A stretch of 64,000 bases of DNA. It comes from Nocardia transvalensis (GTDB lineage Bacteria > Actinomycetota > Actinomycetes > Mycobacteriales > Mycobacteriaceae). Of the stretch, positions 1 through 11,698 are shown one piece after another. Every line of letters begins with the position of its first letter. Positions within the stretch are counted from its first letter, which is position 1. Under the pieces are notes generated by a model. That model did no database searches. It was not told the origin of the DNA and saw only the letters and a program-made list of their open reading frames with translations. The position numbers and the translations under genes are program-made. The DNA is taken from NCBI RefSeq assembly GCF_015477765.1, contig NZ_JADLQQ010000002.1:496001-560000 (forward strand), written 5' to 3'.

Positions 1-8
1 TGTCGACG

Positions 9-482
9 ATGATCCTGGTGCACTCCCAAGCTCGTGGCACGGCCGCACCGACCACCACGCAGACGGCAGTCGTCCTTGCGATCATCGCGATAGTGATCGT
101 GCTCGCCGCAACTCCTTTCGGGCGCCCCGTCGCGAATCCAGGCATGACACAGCCGGTCCCGAAATGGCTGGTGCTGTCGCTCGGGATCACCGGGATGCTG
201 ATCTACGACTTCACCCCGCCCACGTGGTTCGGGGTTGGCGCCGCGGTGGCCGTTCTCGCCGCAGCGGCAGGCGCCCTCCACCGGCTCCCACGCCACCGCG
301 ACTGGAACGACCACGACATCGCGACGCTCGCGTGCGGCGCCCTGGTCGGACGAACCCTCACAGGGTTTTTCGCACCGAACCCCGCGGGCGTGTCGGCGTT
401 GACGAAGTACAGCTCGAACGCGCTCCTGCTCCTGCTGGTACTCGGACTGAGCTGGGCCGTGCTGGTCCGGAGCGACTCCTGA
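9..482 (+). CDS. Hypothetical integral membrane protein, 5' end uncertain (window edge)
   Basis: Reading frame of 157 codons with about four hydrophobic segments near residues 20-35, 53-67, 73-90 and 136-152, so an inner-membrane location is inferred. I do not recognise a family. The frame stays open through the first bases of the window, so the true start may lie outside it and the gene may be partial. The last ~10 codons and the stop lie inside a 71-bp segment duplicated from the gene at 2964-3494. The native C-terminus may therefore have been replaced by recombination. Confidence 0.5.
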   Translation: MILVHSQARGTAAPTTTQTAVVLAIIAIVIVLAATPFGRPVANPGMTQPVPKWLVLSLGITGMLIYDFTPPTWFGVGAAVAVLAAAAGALHRLPRHRDWNDHDIATLACGALVGRTLTGFFAPNPAGVSALTKYSSNALLLLLVLGLSWAVLVRSDS

Positions 483-522
483 TCCACGGGTTCGATCTGG
501 GCCCGCCGGTCGGGTGCCCATC
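452..522. repeat. 71-bp duplicated fragment, copy 1
   Basis: This stretch matches 3285-3355 with about nine mismatches by eye (roughly 87% identity). Read on the minus strand it encodes a piece like RRAQIEPVDQE, which is internal to the gene at 2964-3494. It is a gene remnant that now supplies the 3' end of the upstream membrane-protein frame. Confidence 0.75.
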
Positions 523-524
523 CA

Positions 525-1898
525 CTAGAGGCTGGGGTGTGGGGACGTGATCGGCGGGTAGAGGTCGGGGTCGCGGTATGGAACGTTCTCGGCCGGTGGC
601 AGTCCTTCTTTGAACCGTTCGAAAGCGGCCTGGGAAGCCTCTTCTGCCGCCGCATAGGTGTTGCAGGCATCGACCAGCGCCTGCCCGGCGAAGCGGAGAT
701 GTTCCTCGGCTCGCCGCAGCGCGGTGATCATCATGTCTGCCAGATAGCCGTATTCTCTGCGAGATCCCGGCAGCACCTGGGTCTGCACAGGGATGTAGCA
801 GTCTTCTACGGTCCTGGTAGCCCATTGACAGTGATTGGCGGCGCTGACCATGTGCACCTGCCCCCAGCCGTAGATGGTTTCCAGGTGCGCGATCAACCTG
901 GTCGGGGTCGCCGGGCGGGCACCGTCCTCGGGTCGAAACTTGGCGTCTTGGAACAACTGCTCGTCCTCGAGGAGCCGCTCACCGAGATCGCGGTCCAGGT
1001 CTTCCAGGTCCGATTCCACGGTATCGAGATGGTCGCAGCTCGCCCGAAGGATCACGTCGGTCCAGCTGCTCGACGATATGTGGAAACGCGGCTCACGCTC
1101 GGGGGTTTCATGGCTACGCGCCCACAAGTCGAGCGCGGTGGATATCCCGCCGATCCACTTGTCGACCGGCGGCGGCAGAGCAAAACTGAAAAGGTTCCCG
1201 GCCAACGCCACGTCGGAGATACTGGCCCGATCCCACTCCTCATCGTCCAGTGCGGCCGAGGTGGCGTTGGCAATGTCGAGCAACTTCCGCTGGGTGTCCT
1301 TCACGACATTGACGAAGATCTGCACAACATTCGCCAAGTACACGCCGCAGTATGCCAACAGCCCGACAGATCTCACGAGTGGATACAGGTAGCCGTCGTT
1401 GAATGCTTCGGCGGCTTCGCCCTCCCACACGGGTTCGACCACGGCTTCGGGAGGATTGCTGATACCCGCCAACCACGGATCCAGTGCTCGGCCGAGCGCT
1501 CCGACCACTGTGCCGTCCGCCGACGCGCTGCCAGGGACCGGGCCGAGACTTGCCGGCCACCGGTTGTCGGCGTCCAGACCGGTGGTTTCCTGCTGGCACA
1601 GGTCCAGTTCGATGTGCAGCAACTCTTGAACGTCGACATTGTAGTAGCGGCTGAAATTCGACTCCAGCCTGTCCAACAACACCCAGAGCTCATCGAGAAA
1701 GTCCTGCCTCTGCAACACATCCTGCTCGGTGATCGTGTGGCCTGTGCCGAGCCTCGGCACCACCCGAGTGCCGTCCTGGTCGAGGTCGAACAACTTGTCA
1801 TTATCGATGCGACTGGTCAGCACCCATTTCTCGAAGTGCTCCAGCGCCTTTACCTGGATCTCGGCCACCTTGTGCGCGAGAACGTCACCGAACGACAT
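525..1898 (-). CDS. WXG-like alpha-helical protein of unknown function
   Basis: The start at 1898 is chosen because a GGGAGGG ribosome site precedes it; a start at 1940 is possible but has no such site. The product is 457 residues, acidic, apparently all-helical and without a signal peptide. A WEG motif at about residues 158-160 (context PVWEGEAAEAF) is followed by a long hydrophobic helix, which resembles the WXG turn of ESX/type VII substrates. No ESX secretion gene is visible in the window, so export by ESX is only a possibility. The gene ends three bases after the duplicated fragment at 452-522. Confidence 0.65.
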   Translation of the reverse strand: MSFGDVLAHKVAEIQVKALEHFEKWVLTSRIDNDKLFDLDQDGTRVVPRLGTGHTITEQDVLQRQDFLDELWVLLDRLESNFSRYYNVDVQELLHIELDLCQQETTGLDADNRWPASLGPVPGSASADGTVVGALGRALDPWLAGISNPPEAVVEPVWEGEAAEAFNDGYLYPLVRSVGLLAYCGVYLANVVQIFVNVVKDTQRKLLDIANATSAALDDEEWDRASISDVALAGNLFSFALPPPVDKWIGGISTALDLWARSHETPEREPRFHISSSSWTDVILRASCDHLDTVESDLEDLDRDLGERLLEDEQLFQDAKFRPEDGARPATPTRLIAHLETIYGWGQVHMVSAANHCQWATRTVEDCYIPVQTQVLPGSRREYGYLADMMITALRRAEEHLRFAGQALVDACNTYAAAEEASQAAFERFKEGLPPAENVPYRDPDLYPPITSPHPSL

Positions 1899-2108
1899 CG
1901 AGCCCTCCCTCTGCACAAAGCGGGCCGCGTCCGTGTCCATCGTAGGGTCGAGGTCGATGGCTGTCGCGACCTCAAAAACGCTGGCTCATCACGAATGACA
2001 GCATGGTGCCCGGATGCGCGGGTTTCGTCTCGAGTGGTGCGGGTAGCTTCCGGATGAAACTCACCCGGCGGGTCGGCCGTGCCGGGTGTTCCGGGGTAAG
2101 GAGGGACG

Positions 2109-2909
2109 ATGTCGTTGACGAAGCCTCCGGGGCCGCTGTCGGGGGATTCCGGTGGGCGGGTGAATTATCGGATCGAGGGTCCGCCGCATCGGTTGTACAT
2201 GCACGAGTTCACTCGGCGGGTGCGCGCTCGGTTGGCGGACGAGGTCGTGCTGGACACCGTGCGGGGCACGCTGTTACACGAGACGGGCCTGAATCCGGTG
2301 TTGTATGCCCCGGTCGAGGATGTGCGCTCGGATCTGCTGGAACGAACCAACCACAGCACGCACTGCCCGTTCAAGGGCGATGCGTCGTACTGGTCGATCC
2401 GGGTGGGAGATCGGGTCGCGGACAACGCTGTCTGGGCGTATGAGAATCCACTGGCCGAGGCCGCCTGGTTGCGCGGTCTGGTGGCGTTGCAGTGGGAGGC
2501 GATGGATGCCTGGTACGACGAGGACGAGCAGGTGCACAAGCATCTGCGCGACCCGTTCCACCGAGTGGACGTCCGCGCCTCGTCCCGTCACATCAGGGTG
2601 CTGCTGGACGGACAGCTCGTGGCCGAGAGCAAGTCTCCGATGCTCCTGTCGGAGTTGGGCCGCCCCGACCGGCTCTATCTGCCGCCCGAGGACGTCCGTC
2701 GCGAGCTACTCAGTCTCAGCGCCACCGAATATGTCTGCCCCTACAAGGGCCACGGCTCGTACTGGTCGCTACGCCTCGACGCCCGCCTCATCGAGGACGT
2801 GGCCTGGTCCTTCCCGGAGCCGCTGCAAGACTCGGTCAGAATCAAGGACCATTTCTGCTTCGACCACCCGGAGCTGACCATCGAAACCGAAACCCCCAGC
2901 AACCGTTGA
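2109..2909 (+). CDS. Protein with two tandem DUF427 domains
   Basis: A 266-residue protein with a clear ribosome site (AAGGAGGG) before the ATG. Two homologous halves are visible. Each has a 'LLxEtxxxpvlYxPxEDVRxdLL' type segment followed by CPFKGdAsYWSi (first half, around residue 86) or CPYKGHGSYWSL (second half, around residue 212). These are the signature of DUF427 (NTP-transferase-like small domain). DUF427 proteins are common in actinobacteria and have no firmly assigned biochemical role. It is probably cytoplasmic and monocistronic. Confidence 0.85.
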   Translation: MSLTKPPGPLSGDSGGRVNYRIEGPPHRLYMHEFTRRVRARLADEVVLDTVRGTLLHETGLNPVLYAPVEDVRSDLLERTNHSTHCPFKGDASYWSIRVGDRVADNAVWAYENPLAEAAWLRGLVALQWEAMDAWYDEDEQVHKHLRDPFHRVDVRASSRHIRVLLDGQLVAESKSPMLLSELGRPDRLYLPPEDVRRELLSLSATEYVCPYKGHGSYWSLRLDARLIEDVAWSFPEPLQDSVRIKDHFCFDHPELTIETETPSNR

Positions 2910-2963
2910 CCCTGGGACGAATTCGACCGATGAGAGGCTCTCGAGCTCGATTCCGCCCGACGA

Positions 2964-3494
2964 TCACCCAGGGCTCGGGAGCCATCTCTGTTCATGTGTC
3001 CGGTTCGGGCTCCAGGAGTTTGGTGAACGATGTCGGCTCGATCGAGCCGAGAGAATTCTCGGTACGTTGCGGCCACTGAGCCAGAACATTCTCACAAGCT
3101 CGTCACGGTGGGACGGTGATCGGTAGCCGAGAAATTCGGTGACCGTGTTGTGCAGCTGCCACAGTGCCTGCATCGAGTCGTCCCGCTCGTCCTTGTCTCC
3201 CAGCCCACCACGCATGAAACGTTCCAACGCCTGCAGGGTTTCACCCTCGACCAGAGCGCTGAGCCTGAATGCCGCGGTGTAGAACTGCGCCGCGCTGGTA
3301 CGGAGCAACTCCTGATCCACGGGTTCTATCTGGGCACGCCGGTTGAGTGCCCATCCGCCGAGCAGGTCGAAGAACGCCGAGGCGACCAGTTCGGCCCGGT
3401 GCGTGTCCCGCGCCTGCTTGCGATTGCTTCGCACCTGGTACGCAACGGTGATGAGCGAGACCACGATCGCAGCAGCTGCGAGTATCACGGACAC
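2964..3494 (-). CDS. Hypothetical protein with one N-terminal membrane anchor
   Basis: I choose the GTG at 3494, which places the hydrophobic segment ILAAAAIVVSLITVAYQV right at the N-terminus and gives 176 residues. A charged helical segment follows (RSNRKQARDTHRAEL...). The layout of one short membrane helix followed by a helical cytoplasmic part resembles the loosely defined DUF4760-type proteins, but I do not claim the family. Part of the coding sequence (about 3285-3355) is duplicated at 452-522. The last ~25 residues are Arg/Ser-rich and look less constrained. Confidence 0.55.
   Translation of the reverse strand: MSVILAAAAIVVSLITVAYQVRSNRKQARDTHRAELVASAFFDLLGGWALNRRAQIEPVDQELLRTSAAQFYTAAFRLSALVEGETLQALERFMRGGLGDKDERDDSMQALWQLHNTVTEFLGYRSPSHRDELVRMFWLSGRNVPRILSARSSRHRSPNSWSPNRTHEQRWLPSPG
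3285..3355. repeat. 71-bp duplicated fragment, copy 2 (inside an intact gene)
   Basis: Parental copy of the segment found at 452-522. It encodes part of the helical region after the membrane anchor of the gene at 2964-3494, and is presumed to be the source because its host gene is intact. Confidence 0.75.
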
Positions 3495-3558
3495 ACATCC
3501 AGTTTGGCATCGGACGATGGGGCCGAGGCGCTCAATCGCGCCTGCAACCGAAAGCACT

Positions 3559-3589
3559 GTGCCCGGATGCATTCGATGCATCCGGGCAC
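3559..3589 (-). terminator. Hairpin terminator of the nuo operon
   Basis: A perfect 14-bp inverted repeat, GTGCCCGGATGCAT / ATGCATCCGGGCAC, with a 3-base loop. It lies 17 bp past the nuoN stop codon. There is no long T tract, as usual for actinobacterial terminators. It also lies just upstream of the minus-strand gene at 2964-3494, so it may insulate that gene from nuo read-through. Confidence 0.8.
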
Positions 3590-3606
3590 GAGCTGTAACC
3601 AAGTAA

Positions 3607-5223
3607 TCAGCGCACGAAGGTCGTGGCCTTGTCTGCCGCGTCCAGCAGCGGTTGCGGGACGATGCCGAGGACCACGGTGGCGGCGGCGGTCATGGCGATC
3701 ACCGTGGTGGTGACCATAGGGGTGACGACCTGGGGAGCGTCCTGGGGCGGGTCGGTGAAGAACATCAGCACGATGACTCGGATGTAGAAGAATGCGGCGA
3801 TGGCGCTGGAGATTACGCCGACGATGACCAAGGAGCTGGCGCCGCCGGAGCTCGCTGCGGTGAAGACCGCGAACTTGCTGATGAAGCCGCTGGTGAGGGG
3901 GATGCCGGCCAACGACAGCAGGAACAGCGCGAATACCGTCGCCAGCCAGGGGGCGCGGCGGCCCAGGCCTGCCCAGGACGACAGGGTGGTGGCCTCGTCG
4001 CCGAGTTGATCGCGAACCAGAGTTACCACGGCAAAGGCGCCGATCGTGCCGATGCCGTAGGCGGCCAGATAGAACAGCACCGACGAGACGCCGTCGTCGT
4101 TGGCGGCCACGAGCGCGGTGAGGATGAAACCGGCATGCGCCACCGAGGAATAGGCCAGCATGCGCTTCACATCGGTCTGGGTGACCGCCATGACCGCACC
4201 CACCACCATGGTGGCGATCGCGATGGCGCCCAGGATCGGTCGCCAGTCGTCGCGCAGGCCCGGCACGCCGACCTGCAGGATGCGCAACAATGCACCGACT
4301 GCCGCGATCTTGGTACCCGCGGCCATGAATGCGGTCACCGGCGTCGGCGCGCCCTGGTACACATCGGGAACCCAGGACTGGAACGGCACCGCACCGATCT
4401 TGAACAGCATTCCCACCGCGAGCATCGCCAGTCCCAGCACGGCCAGCGTCTTGGAACCGGTGTCGCGGCTCAACGCCTCGGCGATGCCCGAAAAGCGCAC
4501 GGTCCCGGCGTAGCCGTACAGCAGCGCCATCCCGTAGAGGAAGAACGCCGAGGAAAACGCGCCCAGCAGAAAGTATTTCAGCGCCGACTCCTGCGACAGC
4601 AGCCTTCGCCGCCGCGCCAGCCCGCACATCAGATACAGCGGCAGCGACAACACCTCCAGCGCCACGAACATGACCAGCAGGTCGTTGGAGGCGGGGAACA
4701 GCAGCAGCCCGCCGACGACGAACATGGCCAGCGGGAACACCTCGGTGGTGGTGACTCCCGCTCGGGTGGCGGCGATTTCGTCGGTACTGCCAGGCACCGC
4801 CGCGGCCTGCGGGGTGAAGGCGTCCACGGCGACGGCACCGGCGGCGGCCGCCCGGCTCCACGTGCCCGGTCCCTCGCGCCGCGGCAGGCTCAGCTGCGGT
4901 TCGAGCCCGCGTTCGGCCATCAGCAGCAGCGCGAGGGTCGAGACCACCAGAATGGTGCCCTGCAGGAACAGGGTCACATTGTCCACGGCGACCGCGTCGA
5001 CCACGGCCGTGGTGTGGGTTCCGGCCAGGCCGATCACCGCGCCCAGGGCCACGCCCAGTCCGGCGAAGCCGAGCACCAGCTGCAGGTAGAACCGCCACGG
5101 ACGCGGCGCGAAGGCCTCCACCAGAACACCCGCTACCGCGGCGCCGAACACGATGAGCATCGGGGACAGCTCCTGATACTCGATCGACGGAGCCGGAATC
5201 GTTGCGGCGAGAAGCTGACTCAC
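3607..5223 (-). CDS. nuoN: NADH-quinone oxidoreductase subunit N
   Basis: Antiporter-like membrane subunit of respiratory complex I, one of the three Mrp-type proton-pumping subunits. The 538 residues hold around 14 hydrophobic helices. The core has the family's discontinuous-helix region, including FKIGAVPFQSWVPDVYQGAP (about residues 255-274) and the Lys/His-containing stretch DVKRMLAYSSVAHAG. It starts with an ATG that overlaps the nuoM stop by 4 bp, so translation is probably coupled. It is the last gene of the operon. Confidence 0.97.
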   Translation of the reverse strand: MSQLLAATIPAPSIEYQELSPMLIVFGAAVAGVLVEAFAPRPWRFYLQLVLGFAGLGVALGAVIGLAGTHTTAVVDAVAVDNVTLFLQGTILVVSTLALLLMAERGLEPQLSLPRREGPGTWSRAAAAGAVAVDAFTPQAAAVPGSTDEIAATRAGVTTTEVFPLAMFVVGGLLLFPASNDLLVMFVALEVLSLPLYLMCGLARRRRLLSQESALKYFLLGAFSSAFFLYGMALLYGYAGTVRFSGIAEALSRDTGSKTLAVLGLAMLAVGMLFKIGAVPFQSWVPDVYQGAPTPVTAFMAAGTKIAAVGALLRILQVGVPGLRDDWRPILGAIAIATMVVGAVMAVTQTDVKRMLAYSSVAHAGFILTALVAANDDGVSSVLFYLAAYGIGTIGAFAVVTLVRDQLGDEATTLSSWAGLGRRAPWLATVFALFLLSLAGIPLTSGFISKFAVFTAASSGGASSLVIVGVISSAIAAFFYIRVIVLMFFTDPPQDAPQVVTPMVTTTVIAMTAAATVVLGIVPQPLLDAADKATTFVR

Positions 5224-6832
5224 TTGTGCGTACCTCCGCTCGTGCCGGTGGCCGCCTCCGGCTGCACCGTGGGTGCGGGATCGTGTTTACCGATGGTGCT
5301 CAGGGTGCTCGCCACCGCCGGATTGATGCGGTCGAGCACCGGCTTCGGGTAGGCGCCGAGGAACAGCAGCGCCGCCAGCAGCGGCGCCACCACGACCAGC
5401 TCCCGCGGCAGCAGGTCGTAGAGCCGCTCGTTGCCCTTCTTGACGGGACCGGTCATCATCCGCTGATACAGCCACAGCACATACACAGCGGCCAGCACCA
5501 GCGCGCCGCTCGCGGCGATCGCCGCCACCGGATAGCGGGTGAAGGTGCCCGCCAGCACCAGGAATTCGCTGACGAACGGCGCCAGCCCCGGCAGCGACAG
5601 CGTGGCCAGGCCCGCGATGAGGAAGGTGCCCGCCAGCACCGGCGCCACCTTCTGCACCCCGCCGAATTCGGCGATGACCCGAGTTCCCCTGCGCGACACC
5701 AGGAATCCGGCGATGAGGAACAGCGCCGCGGTGGAGATGCCGTGGTTGATCATGTAGAGGGTGGCACCCGCCCCGCCCTGGTTGGTCATGGCGAAGATGC
5801 CCAGAATGATGAACCCGAAATGCGAGATCGAGGTGTAGGCGATCAGCCGCATCACATCGGTCTGCCCGATGGCCAGCAGTGCGCCGTACAGAATTCCGAT
5901 CACCGCCAGCACACTGATCAGCGGCGCATAGGTATCCGAGGCCGACGGGAACAGCAGCAGGCAGTAGCGCAGCATGCCGAAGGTGCCGACCTTGTCGACC
6001 ACCGCCATCATCAGCACCGCGCTCGCGGGGGTCGCCGAGACCGCGGCCCCGGGCAGCCAGGTGTGCAGCGGCCACAGCGGTGCCTTCACGGCGAAGGCGA
6101 ACATGAAGCCGAGGAACAACGCATTCAACACCGCCGGACCGGCGCCCAACTGTCCGGAGTTGGCCGCGGCCATCACCGCGCGGAAGTCGAAGGTCCCGCC
6201 TCCGGATTCACCCAGATTCTCGCGTGCGGTGAGCACATACAGCCCGATGACGGCCGCCAACATGATCAGCCCGCCGAACAGGTTGTACAGCAGGAACTTC
6301 ACCGCGGCCCGCGACCGCTGCTGTCGATGCGCCGCATCGTCGGTGCGCGGCCCGAATCCGCCGATGAGGAAGTACATCGGGATCAGCATCACCTCGAAGA
6401 ACACGTAGAACAGCAGAATGTCCAGCGAGGTGAACGAGATCAGGACCATCGATTCCACGATCAGCGTCAGCGCCACATAGATGTGCGCGACCCGCCGCCC
6501 GGTGCCGACCTCGCGTTCGTCGCGCCATCCGGCGACGATCAGCAGTGGCACCAGCGCCGCGGTGAGTAGCACCAGCACCAAGGCGATGCCGTCCACGCCG
6601 AGGGTGTATCCGGCCCCGAAAGCCGGTATCCACCGGTGCGATTCGACGAACTGGAACTGGGCGCCGCCCGGCTCGAACCGCACCGCGACGACGATCCCGA
6701 CCGCCAGGGTGGCCACCGCCACCGCCAGGCCGAGCGAACGCGCCAGGACGCGCTGGGCCGCCGGTAGCACCAGCACCAGCGCGGCACCGGCCAGGGGCAG
6801 CACCCACAGCGTTGTCAGCCAAGGAAACTGGT

Positions 6833-6836
<4 letters not shown>
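5220..6836 (-). CDS. nuoM: NADH-quinone oxidoreductase subunit M
   Basis: Second antiporter-like subunit of complex I, 538 residues and polytopic. Diagnostic stretches include [20 protein letters not shown] with the family's conserved Lys before it (AVKAPLWP), and [17 protein letters not shown]. It overlaps nuoL and nuoN by 4 bp each, in ATGA arrangements. Its role is proton translocation across the inner membrane, coupled to quinone reduction in the hydrophilic arm. Confidence 0.97.
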
Positions 6837-8725
<1,889 letters not shown>

Positions 8726-8726
8726 G

Positions 8727-9026
8727 TCAGTACTTCAGCAGGTTGGCGTCGTCGACCGAGGTCGAGCGGCGGGCACGGAAGATGGTCATGATGATGGCCA
8801 GGCCAACCACGACTTCGGCGGCGGCGACGACCATCGTGAAGAACGCGAAGACCTGTCCGTCGAGGTTGGCGTGCACGCGGGCGAAGGTGACGAATGCCAG
8901 ATTCACCGCGTTGAGCATCAGCTCGATGCACATGAACACCACGATCGCGTTGCGCCGCACCAGCACACCGGCCGCGCCGATGGTGAACAGCAGCGCGGAC
9001 AGATACAGGTAGTTGTCCGGATTCAC
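8727..9026 (-). CDS. nuoK: NADH-quinone oxidoreductase subunit K
   Basis: A 99-residue protein with three membrane helices, the normal length and topology for NuoK. The two conserved membrane glutamates that form part of the proton relay are visible, in [15 protein letters not shown] and in [13 protein letters not shown]. The start is 15 bp downstream of the nuoJ stop. Confidence 0.97.
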   Translation of the reverse strand: MNPDNYLYLSALLFTIGAAGVLVRRNAIVVFMCIELMLNAVNLAFVTFARVHANLDGQVFAFFTMVVAAAEVVVGLAIIMTIFRARRSTSVDDANLLKY

Positions 9027-9041
9027 CGCAGAGCCTTTCTC

Positions 9042-9860
9042 TCAGCCTTGCGTGGGGTTCCGGCCTTCGCCGGAAGGTTCGGTGGGATGGCCGTTGCCGT
9101 TCGTGCCGACTCCGATCGCCGCGGCCTCGGTGTGGGCCCGGTTGCGCCGGTGCCGCAGGATCGTGGACACCGACAGTTCGGCGAACGAGCCGTCGGGCAG
9201 CCGCGCCGGAACGTCCACGGCGTTGTGCCGCGCGTAGACGCCGGGCGTGGGCAGCGGTGTGGCCCGCCCTTCCCGAATCCGGCGCTTGGACATCTCCTTC
9301 TGATCGGAGTGCGGCCCGAAGCGTTCGCGGTGGGCCAGCACCATCGCGCCGATCGTGGCGACGATCAGCAGTGCGCCGGTCAGCTCGAAGGCCCACACGT
9401 AGCGGATGAAGAGCAACTCGGCCAGCGCATCGATCGTGTAGCCCCCGAACCCCGATCCCGTCAGGGCCGGCGCATCGCGCATGCCGCGGGCGATCGCCGC
9501 GATGAGCAGCAGCCCGAATCCGATACCGACGACGAGCACTGCCACCCGATGGCCGCGGATGGTCTCCCGCAGCGATTCCGCGGAGTCGACGCCGACGAGC
9601 ATGAGCACGAACAGGAACAGCATCATGACCGCACCGGTGTAGACGACGATCTGCACCACGCCCAGGAACAGCGCGTCCTCGGCGATGTAGAACACCGACA
9701 GCACGATCATGGTGGCGGCCAGGCACAGCGCGGAATGCACGGCCTTGCGGGCACACACCATGCCCAGCGCCCCGGCGACCGAGACCACAGCCAGCACCCA
9801 GAACAGCACGGACTCTCCCGTGGAGGTGCGCATCATCGTCTCGGCGAGAAGAGGATTCAT
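9042..9860 (-). CDS. nuoJ: NADH-quinone oxidoreductase subunit J
   Basis: A 272-residue membrane subunit with five helices in the first ~170 residues, followed by a hydrophilic tail of about 100 residues. The tail is long compared with the ~180-residue enterobacterial protein; similar extensions are known in actinobacteria. The conserved helix-3 region is seen as [20 protein letters not shown], which holds the pi-bulge and Tyr of the family. The start overlaps the end of the nuoHI gene by 4 bp. Confidence 0.96.
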   Translation of the reverse strand: MNPLLAETMMRTSTGESVLFWVLAVVSVAGALGMVCARKAVHSALCLAATMIVLSVFYIAEDALFLGVVQIVVYTGAVMMLFLFVLMLVGVDSAESLRETIRGHRVAVLVVGIGFGLLLIAAIARGMRDAPALTGSGFGGYTIDALAELLFIRYVWAFELTGALLIVATIGAMVLAHRERFGPHSDQKEMSKRRIREGRATPLPTPGVYARHNAVDVPARLPDGSFAELSVSTILRHRRNRAHTEAAAIGVGTNGNGHPTEPSGEGRNPTQG

Positions 9861-11698
9861 TTCGGCTCTCCTTCCGCACCGACCGCCGCCGGTTTCAGCC
9901 CGGCCGCGTCCGCCGCCGCTTGTCCGGCCTCGCTGTCACGGCGCAAACCGGTGTCCTGCTCGGTCCCGGGCGCCGCGGGCACGGTGCCGAGGTAGTAGTC
10001 CTCGTCGCTGGCACCGGGATACATCGCATGCGGTGGCGCGACCATCCCTGGCTGCATCGGCGCGAGCAGGTTGCCCTTGTCGTAGATCAGGTCGGCGCGG
10101 TTGTCGTCGGCCATCTCGTAGTCGTTGGTCATCGTCAGCGCCCGGGTCGGGCAGGCCTCCACGCACAGGCCGCAGCCGATGCAGCGCAGGTAGTTGATCT
10201 GATAGATCTGCCCGTACCGTTCGCCGGGGGAGTAGCGCTCGGTCTCGGTGTTGTCGGCGCCTTCGACGTAGATGGCGTCGGCGGGACAGGCCCACGCGCA
10301 CAGTTCGCAGCCGATACATTTCTCCAGCCCGTCGGGATGCCGATTGAGCTGGTGGCGGCCGTGATAGCGGGGCGCGGTCGGCACCTTCTGCTCCGGATAG
10401 AACTCGGTGTTCTTCTCCTTGAACATGGTGAGGAAGGTGACGGCGAATCCGGCCAGCGGCGCCAACAGGCCCGGCTTGGCCGTCGGTTTCACTGGCTGCT
10501 CGGGCAGGGGCGGCACCGGGAATCCGGAGAAGTCCTGGGCCGCAACGGGTTCGGCGGCGCGGTCATTGACGCGCAGTCCGGCGCGCAACACCGCGCCGAT
10601 CAGCAGCAGCGACACCACGATTCCGCCGATCACCAGCCCGGCGGTCTGCACCTCATAGCCGTTGTCCTGCAGCACCTTCAGCGTCGCCACCACCATCACC
10701 CACAGCAGCGACACCGGGATCAGCAGCTTCCAGCCGAGATTCATGAACTGGTCGTAGCGCAGGCGGGGCAGGGTGCCGCGCAGCCAGATGAAGACGAACA
10801 GGAAGATCCACACCTTCGCGGTGAACCACAGCACCGGCCACCACCCGGAGTTGGCGCCGTCCCACAGATTCAGCGGGAACGGCGCATGCCAGCCACCGAA
10901 GAACAGCGTGGTGGCCAGCGCCGACACGGTGCCCATATTGATGTACTCGGCCATCATGAACATGGCGAACTTCAGCGAGGAGTACTCGGTGTGGAAGCCG
11001 CCCACCAGCTCGCCCTCGGCCTCGGGCAGATCGAACGGCGCCCGGTTGGTCTCGCCGACCATCGACACCGCGTAGATCAGGAACGACGGCAGCAGCAGCC
11101 ACACATTCCAGGTGCCCCACTGCGCGTCGACGATGCCGGAGGTGGACATGGTGCCGGTGAGCAGGAATACCGCGGCGAAGCAGGCGGCCATGGCGATCTC
11201 GTAGGAGATCACCTGCGCCGTCGAGCGCAGGCCGCCCAGCAGCGGATAGGTCGACCCGGACGCCCATCCGGCGAGCACGATGCCGTACACCCCGACCGAG
11301 GCCATGGCCAGGATGTAGAGCACCCCGACCGGCATATCGGTCAGCTGCAGCGGGGTGTGGACACCGAAGATCGACACCTCCGGCCCGAACGGGATCACCG
11401 CGAACGCCATGACCGCCGGGATCAGCGAAATCACCGGCGCCAGAATGTAAATCGGCTTGTCCACGATGGTCGGGACAATGTCCTCCTTGAGGAGCATCTT
11501 CACCCCGTCCGCGATGGACTGCAGGGTTCCGCGCGGCCCGACCCGGTTCGGCCCGACCCGCATCTGCATCCACGCCACGACCTTGCGCTCGATGAGCACA
11601 CCCAGCATCGGGATGAGCAGCAGGAAGATGAAGATCAGCACCGATTTCAGGACGACCAGCCACCACGGGTCGTGGCCGAACAGGCTCAAATCACTCAC
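9857..11698 (-). CDS. nuoHI: Fused NADH-quinone oxidoreductase subunits H and I
   Basis: One uninterrupted 613-residue frame covers both subunits. Residues 1 to about 380 are NuoH (eight membrane helices, quinone-site loops such as [18 protein letters not shown] and [20 protein letters not shown]). Residues about 410-613 are NuoI, a ferredoxin-type protein with two 4Fe-4S motifs at C461/C464/C467/C471 and C506/C509/C512/C516. A Pro-rich linker (residues 380-410, around 10470-10560) joins them. No stop codon separates the parts, and I see no internal start with a ribosome site. NuoH normally ends near 400-440 residues and NuoI is a separate protein of about 180-210. The fusion would tether the last two iron-sulfur clusters to the quinone-chamber subunit. 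Confidence 0.93.
   Translation of the reverse strand: MSDLSLFGHDPWWLVVLKSVLIFIFLLLIPMLGVLIERKVVAWMQMRVGPNRVGPRGTLQSIADGVKMLLKEDIVPTIVDKPIYILAPVISLIPAVMAFAVIPFGPEVSIFGVHTPLQLTDMPVGVLYILAMASVGVYGIVLAGWASGSTYPLLGGLRSTAQVISYEIAMAACFAAVFLLTGTMSTSGIVDAQWGTWNVWLLLPSFLIYAVSMVGETNRAPFDLPEAEGELVGGFHTEYSSLKFAMFMMAEYINMGTVSALATTLFFGGWHAPFPLNLWDGANSGWWPVLWFTAKVWIFLFVFIWLRGTLPRLRYDQFMNLGWKLLIPVSLLWVMVVATLKVLQDNGYEVQTAGLVIGGIVVSLLLIGAVLRAGLRVNDRAAEPVAAQDFSGFPVPPLPEQPVKPTAKPGLLAPLAGFAVTFLTMFKEKNTEFYPEQKVPTAPRYHGRHQLNRHPDGLEKCIGCELCAWACPADAIYVEGADNTETERYSPGERYGQIYQINYLRCIGCGLCVEACPTRALTMTNDYEMADDNRADLIYDKGNLLAPMQPGMVAPPHAMYPGASDEDYYLGTVPAAPGTEQDTGLRRDSEAGQAAADAAGLKPAAVGAEGEPK

Noticed and set aside
3652..5352. 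Long plus-strand reading frame opposite nuoN
   Set aside because: Antisense shadow created by high-GC third codon positions; His/Gln/Arg-rich nonsense without motifs. The same applies to the long plus-strand frames opposite nuoM, nuoL, nuoHI and nuoG.
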